Assembly (NCBI RefSeq): GCF_021869535.1
Contig: NW_026262593.1
Span: 57,248,318-57,312,317 of the forward strand
Direction of reading: 5' to 3'
Origin: Mytilus californianus
Taxonomy: Eukaryota; Mollusca; Bivalvia; Mytilida; Mytilidae
DNA: 64,000 nt
The translations under genes and the position numbers were made by a program. Shown here piece by piece: positions 34,209 through 43,473 of the stretch (its first letter is position 1; every line of letters begins with the position of its first letter). The notes beneath the pieces were generated by a model that was not told the DNA's origin, searched no databases, and worked only from the letters and a program-made list of their open reading frames with translations.

Positions 34209-37200
34209 ATGTACCTATTAGTTGCGGCTCATTTTGGTCTTTTAAGTAAGTTTCCTTCCCCTGCATTACTTGATCGCTTTTGTAAAAAATATACAGCACA
34301 ACTACAACAGCACTCGACGTCAGTATTGAACCAAACAATGAAAAAAATATTCAAAAAGAAGGCTCATAAAGTTCAAATATTGGTAAGCACACACACTAAC
34401 TTGTCACTACAGACATGATCTTTTTGTTAATGCGCCAAACTCGTTTTTTCCACAGAACGATGTCGATGATGGGGAAAACCTAGTCCAAATAATTATGACG
34501 TCTTGCAAGGCTATCTAGGCGTCCCAGAAAAAAAATTAAAATAGCCTTGCCAGACGTCATAATTATTTGGACTAGGGAAAACCCAACAAATCATTAGTTC
34601 CCCAAATGAGTATCCTAGTTTAAAGGTTTTTTTAATATATACATGATATAGCTATTTCATATTGGAATGGCACATATTCATGAAAAATCAACAAATGATA
34701 TCTGAAAGTCGGAACGATGAATATAGTCCTCTGATTTCACAAACTTGGGAACAGTTGTGATGTTGCTTCGCTGAGCTATACATAACCGTACGACCATCAA
34801 CAATGAGCAAAATTCACACCTTATAGACATAGGTGCTTGAGGACATGAGTCGAGATTCACGTTGATAGTAAATATGCATATTTTAAAAATATGGTATATT
34901 AGTATATACATGATATATATGGTACAAATAAGTGATATATATTGAAAAATCTAAGATTTATGATAATAAGGGGGAGGGACTATGGGAGGCTCAAAACAGG
35001 ATCCTGTCCTCAAGCACCTATGCTTATAGAAAGCTGTAAATATAATAAAAGGCCTCGAAATGACAAATGTAAAACAAATCAACAAGAAGCCTAACATTTA
35101 TAATAGAATTTAAAATAAAATTGAAAATAGAAATGGGGAATGTGTCAGAGAGACAACAACCAGCCCAATGTGACTTCAATGCAGCGAGGAAATACCACAA
35201 CCTGAGGCGTGCTTCAGCTGGCTCCTAAACAAAAATGTATACTAGTTCAGTGATAATGGACGTCATACTAAACTCCGAAATATATAAACATGATAAAAGA
35301 AACTAAAATTAAAAATCATACAAAACTGACAAATGCCATAGGCTCCTGACTTGGGACAGGTGCAAAAATATGGTGGGGTTAAAAGCCTGTATACTGTAAA
35401 TTTCAGAAGTTATTGCATGCATTTATTAATATTGCCAATTAACATAATCATGATAATTTCCCTTTCAATTATTACAAAATTCTAATTTCAGTTTTTGTTG
35501 TATATTAGGACTTTGGATAGTCTCAAGAATGCTTTCACCAATTTTTATGAAACTTTGGTGAATTGATTTTATATATTGACATAAACTCCCTTTTCATTTT
35601 TATGACCCATAGTGGGTCAACCCTTGACCGTCTGTCGGTCTGTCCCAAAGTCATTGGTTTTTGTTTTCTAATTTAGTTTGCCTCAACCAAATGTTATAAA
35701 ACTTCTACAAAAGCTTATTACCACAATACTCAGATCAAGTGTGAATTTTGGTGGTGTCAGTGTTACCGTTCTAGAGTTATGCCCCTTTACAAATGGAAAA
35801 ATTGCTGATTTTTTTGTTTCCCGCTCTCTAACTTTAACTTTAGTTTGCCTCAACCAAATGTTATGAAATTTGCACACAATGCTTATTACCACAAAAAACA
35901 GTTTGAATTTTGGTGGTGTCACTTTTACTGTTCTAGAGTTATGTCCTTTACAAATGGAAAAAATGATGAATTTTTCGTTTCCGTCCTCTAAATTAAGTTT
36001 GCCTCAACCAAATTTTATTAAACTTTTACGCAATAATTTTTACCACAATATCAGATCAAATTCAATTTTTAGTAGTATAAATTTAACCGTCCTTCAGTTA
36101 TCTTCCTTTATAGCTTAGTTAGTTTATAGTTTAGTTGTTGGAAAATTGTTTAAAATTGTCCATATTCACACTTTGGAAGGTTTTCATGGTTTTAGAATTG
36201 TATTTGTTCAAAAATCACGGCCTTAAACTTATATACACTTGCGATATCCCTAAATGGAGCCAAATTATTTACATGTTTTGTTTCAATGAATACCACTCTG
36301 TGTGCATGTCCTTTTTTTGCTCACCTGGCTCGAAAGGCCAAGTTAGCTTTTCTCATTACTTGGCGTCCGTCGTCGTCCATCGCCATTGTTAACTTTTTAC
36401 ATTTTGAACTTCTTCTAGAGAACCACTGAATGGAATGGAATCAAACATGGCATGAATGTTCCTTATGAGGTGCTGTTACTTTGTTGCCGATCTATCATCC
36501 AAGATGGCCGGCAGCGGGGGACTTAGTTTAAGATAGGACCCTATAGGAAATACATACAAATGTCTTCTTTTAGAGAACCACTGAATGGAATGAAACCAAA
36601 CATAGCATGAATGTTCCTTATGGGGTGTTGACCAAGTGTTGTTACTCTGTAGCCGATCCATCATCCAAGATGGCCGCCAGCAGAGTAGGACAATATTAAA
36701 CCAAATATGGCCTCAATCATTATTAAAGTATCTGTTATGATTTTTATCTTTTTTATATGATTTCAAAAACCCAAATAGAGTCAGGTGAGCGACACAGGCT
36801 CTTTAGAGCCTGTAGTTTTGTTTTTTCAGGGGGGTCTTAGTTGCCCAGTGCTCACAGATTTCTATAATGTAGTTGATCATTAAAATTCATTTAAAGCATA
36901 AACCCAAGCTAAAAGGGCAACACGCTTATCAAGCACTCATGGTACAGCTTTTTATTAAACACGCATTGATATATACATTAAACAGCAAAATAATTATTGA
37001 TGCAAGATGTCATTAAATAATAGTTTTTACTCTTTTTATGTGTAGGACAAGAACTATAGAAGATACAGAGAAATTATAAACAGCAGAAATGAAAGGCAAT
37101 TTAAAATTTGCAGAAGTCAACAAAACCTAAATGGTAAGTAAACTCATCATAGATACCAGGATTACATTTTGTATTAATGCCAGACGCGCGTTTTGTCTAC

Positions 37201-38144
37201 AAAACACTCATCAGTGATGCTGGATAAGACTCATAAGGCCACTTTTATAAAAGTTATTGCCCTTGAAAGATGATTACATGTATCATGATTATTATAAAAA
37301 TAAAAAGATGTGGTATATTAAATATGAAAACTATTGATCATGGCTCTAAGAAAGCAATTATAGGCCAGTGACGGCCTTCAATAATGAGAAAACCTAGCCT
37401 ATTGTCAAAGTAGTCAGCTATAAAAGGCCCTCAGATGAAAAATTGAAATAATCCCAACTGTAGAACTAATTGCCTAGTTTATAACAAAACAAATTGAAAA
37501 AAATAAATATGACAGATATGAAACAACAACAACCACTATATTTTAGTGTAAGAATAAACTACAGGCTCCGAACTTGGGACAGGAACAATCAGAATATGGC
37601 AAGGTTATATAAAAATAAGAAGATGTGGCATGATTGTCAATAAGACAAATTTTCACCAGACAACAAATGACATACCGGTAGATTTCCTGCAAAAAAATAA
37701 ACAGTCCCGACTTAGCAGGAAATTTATACGTTTCCCTTATTCGAAAAGACACAAAGATCTGTTAGTACTCACAGTTACTGACAGCTAGTTAAAAATCAAT
37801 AAAAACTAATACATGTAATAAGAAAATCAGGTTTGTGAGCACTCAACCCTACCTTAACTTTGGACAGTGGTTTAACAGCTCAACATATAAAGAACAAACT
37901 GTAAAATAACCGTTGCAATTGTCTGAACTCGAAAGATTGATAAAATGCACAAAATCAACTTATATAAAAACCCATAGACAAAAAGCACGGAATTAAGAGA
38001 ACTCACAAGTAAGAAAGGAAATATTCTTAAAATCTTCATAAACATGACAAAATAAGCTTTTTATTGCTGTTTCTCTCTCCATTTATAACATTTATTTGTT
38101 TATTTTGTGTATTTATAGGTGATCAGTCATCTTGGTTTTCATGA
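34209..38144 (+). CDS. Candidate three-exon gene, 95-residue protein of unknown function
   Basis: Exon 1 is 34,209-34,382 (ATG to ttg|gtaagc, 58 codons). Exon 2 is 37,046-37,133 (after tttatgtgtag, to g|gtaagt, 29 codons plus one base). Exon 3 is 38,119-38,144 (after tgtatttatag), completing GDQSSWFS and a stop. Phases agree at both junctions. The product has a short hydrophobic N-terminus (MYLLVAAHFGLL), then a basic helical region with FCKKYTAQLQQ and MKKIFKKKAHK, then DKNYRRYREIINSRNERQF. An alternative is that exon 1 is internal, using an acceptor at 34,246 or 34,250. It lies wholly inside the 10-kb element, so it may be element cargo or a chance set of splice signals. No family recognised. 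Confidence 0.4.
34480..34575. mobile_element. 96-bp fold-back MITE
   Basis: Begins ctagtccaaataattatgac and ends with its reverse complement. Inverted arms of about 35 bp (through gcaaggctat/atagccttgc) surround a loop of about 25 bases. Flanked by ggaaaac on both sides (34,473-34,479 and 34,576-34,582). The whole element would fold as one hairpin if transcribed. Confidence 0.85.
34828..35022. mobile_element. 195-bp hAT-like MITE
   Basis: Terminal inverted repeat cataggtgcttgaggaca (34,828-34,845 and its complement at 35,005-35,022), flanked by a perfect 8-bp duplication cttataga (34,820-34,827 and 35,023-35,030). The 8-bp duplication indicates the hAT superfamily. No coding capacity. Confidence 0.85.
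35031..35420 (-). repeat. Fragments of PLE 3' tails (types 1 and 4)
   Basis: 35,035-35,095 carries tail type 1 words ('aaaggcctcgaaatgaca', 'aatgtaaaacaaatcaac'). 35,098-35,400 carries tail type 4: 'gaaatggggaatgtgtca', 'gagagacaacaaccagcc', 'gcgtgcttcagctggctc', 'ctcctgacttgggacagg'. The reverse complement of the start of type 4 follows PLE copy D at 15,372. Confidence 0.6.
35590..36125. repeat. Tandem repeat of about 160 bp (three units)
   Basis: Units share 'gtttgcctcaaccaaatg', 'cttattaccacaa', 'ttttggtggtgtcac', 'gttctagagttatg' and 'ctttacaaatggaaaa'. They start near 35,678, 35,846 and 35,998. A preceding segment reads 'catagtgggtcaaccctt' and 'gaccgtctgtcggtctgt'. The open frames on both strands over this region merely read the repeat. 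Confidence 0.8.
36318..36825. mobile_element. Non-autonomous element with gctcacctg/caggtgagc ends
   Basis: Starts gctcacctggctcgaaaggc and finishes with 'gtcaggtgagcgacacag' followed by a palindrome ctctttagag. The ends are short inverted repeats. Inside are two copies of a block of about 120 bp (36,416-36,505 and 36,573-36,680) sharing 'gagaaccactgaatggaatg', 'catgaatgttccttatg' and 'catccaagatggccg'. I recognise this as a common bivalve dispersed element; its class is not clear from sequence. Confidence 0.7.
37141..37260 (-). repeat. Retrozyme-type repeat with hammerhead motif
   Basis: Starts within 'aactcatcatagatacca' at 37,141, directly after the donor gtaagta of candidate exon 2, and includes the hammerhead at 37,176-37,222. 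The other copy is at about 61,160-61,265. Confidence 0.65.
37176..37222 (-). ncRNA. Hammerhead ribozyme motif (type I, minimal stem III), inactivated core
   Basis: Minus strand: CUGAUGA at 37,214-37,208, stem II region GUGUUUUGUAGAC, AAAA in place of the invariant GAAA (37,195-37,192), then the stem III CGCGCG loop segment and the cleavage triplet GUC ending at 37,183. A short stem I is possible (UCA with UGG). The G-to-A change in GAAA and a mismatch in stem II should abolish cleavage. Confidence 0.8.
37320..37990 (-). repeat. PLE 3' tail type 1, rearranged copy
   Basis: Blocks 'cagtgacggccttcaata', 'agtcagctataaaaggcc', 'aggctccgaacttgggac' and 'aagaagatgtggcatgat' occur out of canonical order. 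This suggests two nested or broken copies. The distal 'gttactgacagctagtta' block at about 37,774 is the ORF-proximal end of the same tail. Confidence 0.65.
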
Positions 38145-38149
38145 TCAAT

Positions 38150-38970
38150 AGGTCAATACTGAAGAGGAAACTAAAAGTTGATATCTATCTACATATGGTG
38201 CGCTAATTGGATTAATGTGAAATGGAATGTGTGCTTTCCTGCAAAAAAGAAATAGGAAATTTCATCGTAATCACATGATAATGGCTATAAACAAAATGGA
38301 GTTCTATCATAGATGCAGAAAAACACAATGGTATAAATGCAACAACATATTATATATATTCCTCGAAAGAAGGGAGAAATGAAGAACAGAATAGTATTTT
38401 GTTGTTGAAAGGAACACCAGCTTTATCCGCTCATTTACTTCGCTCTCTCATATCAAATATACTGAAGAAGATCTTCAAAGAACAAATTGCAAAAATGTTT
38501 TCTCTAAGAATTGAAGGAAATTGTTTAGTAAATGGAATAATTTATGCATTGAACTTTTACGTAATGGATTGAATAACTGTGCACAGCAGCTGAAACAGAG
38601 GAAAATTAAAATTTACAAGAAAAGTGTTTATTTTATTATTTAATTTGCAAATATGAACGCATTCTTAAGAACACCACAAATGGTATGACATTCAAATTGG
38701 TTGCTTATTAATGTATACCATTGAACAATAACAAAGAAAACAGAATACTTTGCTTCAAAAAATATTTTATAAATCAAAGTTAAAGTCATATAAAGTATGT
38801 ACAATACCTTGACCTAAACAGTCAGACTCACTGTATTGTTTTTGTATGTCATGATAATTTTGAGTCAAAAAATTATTAAAGTTTTAAATATCATTTGTAT
38901 CATTTATTAAGTCTTGTAAACATTATGTTCATACTGTTTGTATAGTGAAGAAATTTATAATGAGTAAACA
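38150..38970. other. AT-rich sequence without recognisable gene
   Basis: Follows the proposed last exon. Nothing recognised. Confidence 0.4.
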
Positions 38971-38974
38971 TAGG

Positions 38975-39450
38975 GGAAAACATTTCCTACAGGGAAAATT
39001 GATGTACAGAAATTTCCTTAGAGGAAATTTGGAGAACAGTGTTTTCCTTAGAGGAAATTTGTGGTATTGAATTTTCCCTCAAGGAAAAGTGTTTGTTAAA
39101 AATTTCCTCAAAGGAAATTGCAGTTGACAAAATTTCCTCAAAGGAAAATTTGAAGCTGCTAATTTCCTCAGAGGAAAAAGTATTTCCTGAGAGGAAAATT
39201 TGAAGCCGCAAATTTCCTCAGAGGAAATATAATTTCCTCAGAGGAAATAGAATTTCCTCAGAGGAAAATTTGAAGCCGCAAATTTCCTCAGATGAAATAA
39301 AATTTCCTCACAGGAAATATTTATGCACCAAATTGCCTAAGAGAAATCTTTTTCCCTTGAGGAAAATACAATTTCCCTTAAGGAAAAATCTTTTGCCTGT
39401 AGGTAAATTTGATTTCCCTTGAGGAAAACTACTTTTCCTCTGAGGAAATT
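38975..39450. repeat. Array of about 18 short GGAAA palindromes
   Basis: Repeated 14-18 bp palindromes such as aatttcctcagaggaaatt and tttccttagaggaaa, spaced about 20-30 bp. Many are perfect, and several spacers repeat (gaagccgcaaatttcctc twice). The part nearest the end (39,332-39,450) belongs to the terminal inverted repeat; the rest is unique to the right arm. The minus-strand frame over it reads a repeated SFEEI and is an artefact. Confidence 0.9.
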
Positions 39451-39624
39451 GTTGAAAAAAGGGGCATTACTTTATCAACAGTGGTGCTAGAGACAAAAAA
39501 TTTTAGGCCAAATATCAGGGTACCAATACCAACCAAGTTATCAACTTCATTTTGACTTGACTCCAAAAATTAAGGTGACAACTTTTGCACTCAGCGGAAG
39601 TGCAAACTTGTCCCGCAGACTGTT
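39332..39624 (-). repeat. Right terminal inverted repeat of the 10-kb element
   Basis: Reverse complement of 29,529-29,822 with scattered substitutions (for example gcgggacaag versus ccgggacaag after aacagtct). Ends in agactgtt. Confidence 0.85.
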
Positions 39625-40390
39625 CAGAGATCATAGACCAAGCTACTACGACCTCTGCAAAATAAGTAGCATGAGTTTCATGACGAAGCATAAAACAATA
39701 CAGAGATCATAGACCAAGCTACTACGACCTCTGCAAAAATAGTAGCAAGAATTTCATGACGAAGCATAAAACAATACCCACTACATACAAACATATTTAT
39801 AAAAGCAAATACACAGAGGTCATAGACCAAGCTACTACGACCTCTGCAAAAGTAGCATGAGTTTCATGACGAAGCGTAAAACAATACCTAATAATAATAA
39901 CATATTTGCAAAAGTAAATACACAGTGGTCATAGACCAAGCTACTAGACCTCTGCAAAAACAATACACAGAAGGCATAAGTACAAGCAACCTCGCCCTCA
40001 AAATTAAAATATCGTCCACATTACCCAAACAGGCAAAGACAGGTAAATTGGTTCGTAATAAATAAGCACTGGGTTGCGATATAGGTAAGAGACATATCCT
40101 TTTTATACCGTTAACATTAAGCAAACAAGGTACACCTGCATAAATTAAAATACTAACAATTATAGCGATTAGGCTAACTTGCAAAATTATAAGCTCCAAA
40201 CAAACCATCGTGACGAGATTTACGAAAGTAGCATCAGTTTCGTGACATAGCATAAAACAATTAACACTAAATAAAACATAATTGCAAAAGGAAATACACA
40301 GAGTAGAAGCAACCAAGCTCTCTGCACAATTTGAAATATCGTCCACCTTACCCAAACAAGTAAGGCAAATGGGTTTGTAGCCCAATAACT
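39625..40390. repeat. 66-bp satellite, right part, passing into longer diverged units
   Basis: The first two units continue the left part exactly. The next units acquire extra 'aaagcaaatacacagagg' segments. From about 39,970 a longer unit appears twice: 'aaaatatcgtccacatta'/'gaaatatcgtccacctta' and 'cccaaacaggcaaagaca'/'cccaaacaagtaaggcaa', about 330 bp apart. A 165-codon minus-strand frame (39,888-40,385) spans this; it contains matching internal repeats (LGKVDDIS and LGNVDDIL) and is rich in Cys and hydrophobic residues. It is probably satellite read-through and not a gene. Confidence 0.8.
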
Positions 40391-40394
40391 AATA

Positions 40395-41465
40395 GCATAG
40401 CCTTAAAACTAAAACTGTCTTGCTCTTTCATATGAGATTGTTTAAATGTATGGAATCGTGAATAACATCGTATATAAGTGTGTAACTTTGCATTCTATCA
40501 TGTATGGTATTATTATCATTGTGCAAAAATTTTTGTATTTGTAGTTAAATTTAAATGAACCATGTCTCCTACAGATACACAAGGCGGATATACGTTCTGC
40601 AAACATTAGGATATGCTATCAAGGATTCAGTAACTTGTAAAATTACAACATCGGGTTAATCATCAGCTATCATCTTTTATAAGTATGGTAAATAATTAAA
40701 TTTTGATCGCAAACGCACAGTGTCGCCACCAACACCAAAACTAATTAATAAATCAAATCGTGAGATCTATCCGAACGGTAAAATATTAACTGTGCGTTTG
40801 TTCAGAATGTAAGCATAGAATAGCTAAAAAATAAAAGAAAAGTTCGATTTTACCTCAAATTGCTAAAAGGAAATCGCTCCAGTCCAAAATTATCCATAAA
40901 ATTAAAATTTTTAACAAATTGTTTGATAAGAATCACAAGTTAACACATCAAATGCTGATGATAAAAGGAAGTGACCACAACGCACTTACACGTGAACTCG
41001 TGCTGACCCCGAAAGATCAGTGACCAATAAGAAAGATGTAATCCAAGCATGCACTGGTCATAAGTGAAATGTATCTGCACGTGAAAACATGTTATCTAAT
41101 TTCAACAATTTATCGTTTGATTAAGTAGGACACTCTGACCCTTTGACCAGACTAGAGACATCATAAATTTACAGTATAAATAGCTCACTCTTTATTTAAG
41201 TCTTAGTAATAAACAATTGAAACAGAATTATCTTCTCTGCTGTCTTAAATTATTTTATTCAGCTTAATTTTCAATTAGCAAATAAAATTAGTTATCTGTT
41301 CTCGGCAAATGATTGGTCGCAATTTAATTGTAACGTTAAATTTTCTTGATTTCTTCTGAATTTCCTATTGTGACGTCCTGAAAAAAGGCGACAATGCCTG
41401 ATGACGTCACATATAAACAACACAACTTTATGCAAATCTTTGAAAAGGAAGGATAAAAATCATTA
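40395..41465. other. No recognisable gene; isolated TATA-like site
   Basis: A good TATA-like sequence (gtataaatag, 41,175-41,184) and a tgacgtca site followed by catataaac (about 41,402-41,418) are present. No open reading frame or splice pattern follows either. Confidence 0.3.
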
Positions 41466-41466
41466 G

Positions 41467-41635
41467 AGAAACAGATTCCACCACTATAACTCGTGTATTG
41501 CGATATTTCTCCCCTCTCAACAGTTAAATTTTAATTATTCAAAAAGTTCGGCAAGCCTCGCGCTTTAAATATTAAAATTTAACTGTCTCGAATGGAGAAA
41601 TATCGCAACAAACTTGTTGCAGTGATGGAATCTAT
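41467..41635. mobile_element. Fold-back MITE (gcgaggctt family), copy 1
   Basis: Inverted arms of about 60 bp: 'gattccaccactataact', 'gcgatatttctc' and 'cagttaaattttaa' on the left, their complements on the right. The centre carries 'ggcaagcctcgcgcttta'. A second copy lies at 62,845-62,995. Confidence 0.8.
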
Positions 41636-41734
41636 ATGTCCTTGTTTCTTAGAACTGTACTACAAAAGAAGTTCGCAGAAACAGCATATACAATTATCAT
41701 TCAAGAGGATCAAAAGTTCTTATATTTTGCAAGC

Positions 41735-42185
41735 ATTATAATGCAATATATTTTATAAGTCAGGATGGATTGTTTTACACAAACTGTGAGCTATATCAGT
41801 CTATTGCTTTTTTAAAACTTTTGTTGGCAATAATTAAAAGTGCTTAAATTTATTATGTTTCTTTGAAATCGTCTACCGGCATAACAATTATTTTCTCATG
41901 CAACTTAAGAATGAATAGTTTTACACAAATTGAGAGCTATTTAAGTCTACGGTAACTAAACATTTATGTCGACAACAATAACAAGTGCCAATATGTCCTT
42001 CGTTTTTATGATATTCATGCACGTGCAGTTGTCTGGCGATTGAATAGTTTTTATAACTCAAGATGGATTGTTTGACATAATACGTGTAATAGGGAAACAA
42101 TTAAGGTTTTAGTTTTTCAAAAGGTGTGTTGTCGGCATTAATTTCTATAACTTGCCAATATTCTTCTTTTTTCTTGAATATTATG
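41735..42185. repeat. ggatggattgtttgacat repeat family, about four units
   Basis: Units at about 41,760 ('aggatggattgttttaca'), 41,910 ('agaatgaatagttttaca') and 42,060 ('agatggattgtttgacat'), with intervening 'gtcgacaacaataa'/'gttgtcggcattaa' and 'gtgccaatat' words. Same family as 23,570 and 44,725. Confidence 0.6.
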
Positions 42186-42300
42186 AAACTGCATTCCAAT
42201 TCTGTGCATCTTGTACATTACGATTGGCATTTTAACAAACATTTAGGCCTAAATAATTTTACTTTTAATCCAAAGTTGTATTGACACCAATTGTATAGAT

Positions 42301-43470
42301 ATAAGAAGATGTGGTATGAGTGCCAATGAGACAACTCTCCATCCAAGTCAAAATTTATAAAAGTAAACCATTATAGGTCACAGTACGGTCTTCAACACGG
42401 AGCCTTGGCTCACACCGAACAGTAAGCTATAAAAGGCCCCCAAAATTACTAGTGTAAAACCATTCAAACGGGAAAACCAACGGTCTAATCTATATGAAAA
42501 ACGAGAAACGAGAAACACTTATGAACCACATCAACAAACGACAACTACTGAACATCAGATTCCTGACTTAGGACAGGTACAAACAAATGCAGCGGGTTTA
42601 AACGTTTTAATGGTACCAAACCTTCACCCTTTTTCTGAAAAAATAGTGTAACATCACAACATAGAAAGACACACTATAAAATATCAACTGAAATAGCTTA
42701 ACTCAATCAAAGGACATATTAACACCATTGAACATACACTGAACAAATAAATTTGACCTATGATACAATGTAAATACAAAATAAATAAACTAAGGGAAGA
42801 ATAATAAAAGTAACATGTTATATCGGTATGAAATGTTAAACAATCAAAGAAAAACAATCTGCTCGAACAAAAATATCAGCCGTTTGCAATAACTTTAAAC
42901 ACAGGTTAATGAAAATAATTTTGTTGTTAGGTATACGTATACAGTTGCAATAGAGAAAGGAAATATTTTTACAAAATAAATAATTTTGATGTTCATAGTA
43001 CGAATTTAAAATTTATAGTAATACCAAACACTTATAAAAGATGGTATATAGACCAGATATAACCCTGAATAACATTAAACAACAAAAAAGGAATACAATT
43101 AGTATCAACAGGTCAAATATACAAGAAAGTACGATTTGAGAGTACTCGCAGTTACTGACAGCTAGTTAAAAGCCAAAACAATTAATAATAAAAAAATCAT
43201 GCATCAGAGACTAAAATCAACTAAAACACATCCCAGGGATTTAGTATTTTAACGTCATGGACAGTCAAAGAAGACATGACTAGTGCAATGCCAAAAATAA
43301 ATGTATCGACAGACAGTAGGATAGTTAGGAGTGTAACCTCTTTATAGATCAAAACGAACGTGGGTGAGTCTTTATACATCCCGTTTGAAAAAGAATACAA
43401 ATTTAGTTATGTTTTAATTTGCTGATGACAAAATCGATATTAGTGCCAATGTAAACTATATTCAAAGATC
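42301..43470 (-). repeat. PLE 3' tail type 1, attached to copy F
   Basis: On the minus strand this follows the stop of copy F and ends 'accacatcttctta'. The distal part (42,301-42,600) is almost identical to 46,791-47,072. The proximal part (43,130-43,260: 'cagttactgacagctagt', 'tcatgcatcagagactaa') matches the 3' side of copy B. Continuity from coding region to distal end shows that this abundant mussel repeat is a PLE 3' untranslated region. Confidence 0.7.
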
Positions 43471-43473
43471 TGA

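Larger units (their letters stand above)
29529..39624. mobile_element. 10,096-bp terminal-inverted-repeat element inserted in the 66-bp satellite
   Basis: The left end starts aacagtct and the right end finishes agactgtt. The two arms then match as inverted repeats for about 290 bp at roughly 90 percent by eye (29,529-29,822 against 39,332-39,624), including cgggacaagtttgcacttcc, ttgataacttggttggta and the palindromic GGAAA block. Both flanks are 66-bp satellite in the same orientation and the 4-bp target caga is duplicated. No transposase was recognised inside. Contents are a truncated LINE, other small elements, a hammerhead repeat and a candidate three-exon gene. The superfamily is undetermined; a 4-bp duplication does not fit hAT (8 bp) or Tc1/mariner (ta). 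Confidence 0.8.

Noticed and set aside
35678-36118. Several open frames on both strands
   Set aside because: They follow a 160-bp tandem repeat; the same peptide words recur in both strands.
38987-39211. 74-codon minus-strand frame with repeated SFEEI
   Set aside because: It is a translation of the GGAAA palindrome array.
29529-39624. Interpretation as a Polinton/Maverick or an integrated DNA virus
   Set aside because: No DNA polymerase B, integrase, ATPase or capsid-like frames are visible and the duplication is 4 bp, not 6.
39888-40385. 165-codon minus-strand open frame as a membrane protein gene
   Set aside because: It lies wholly in satellite units, with internal repeats that mirror the DNA repeat and no splice or homology support.
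41175-41420. TATA-like and tgacgtca sites as a host promoter
   Set aside because: No downstream coding segment or splice pattern; such motifs are expected by chance in AT-rich DNA.
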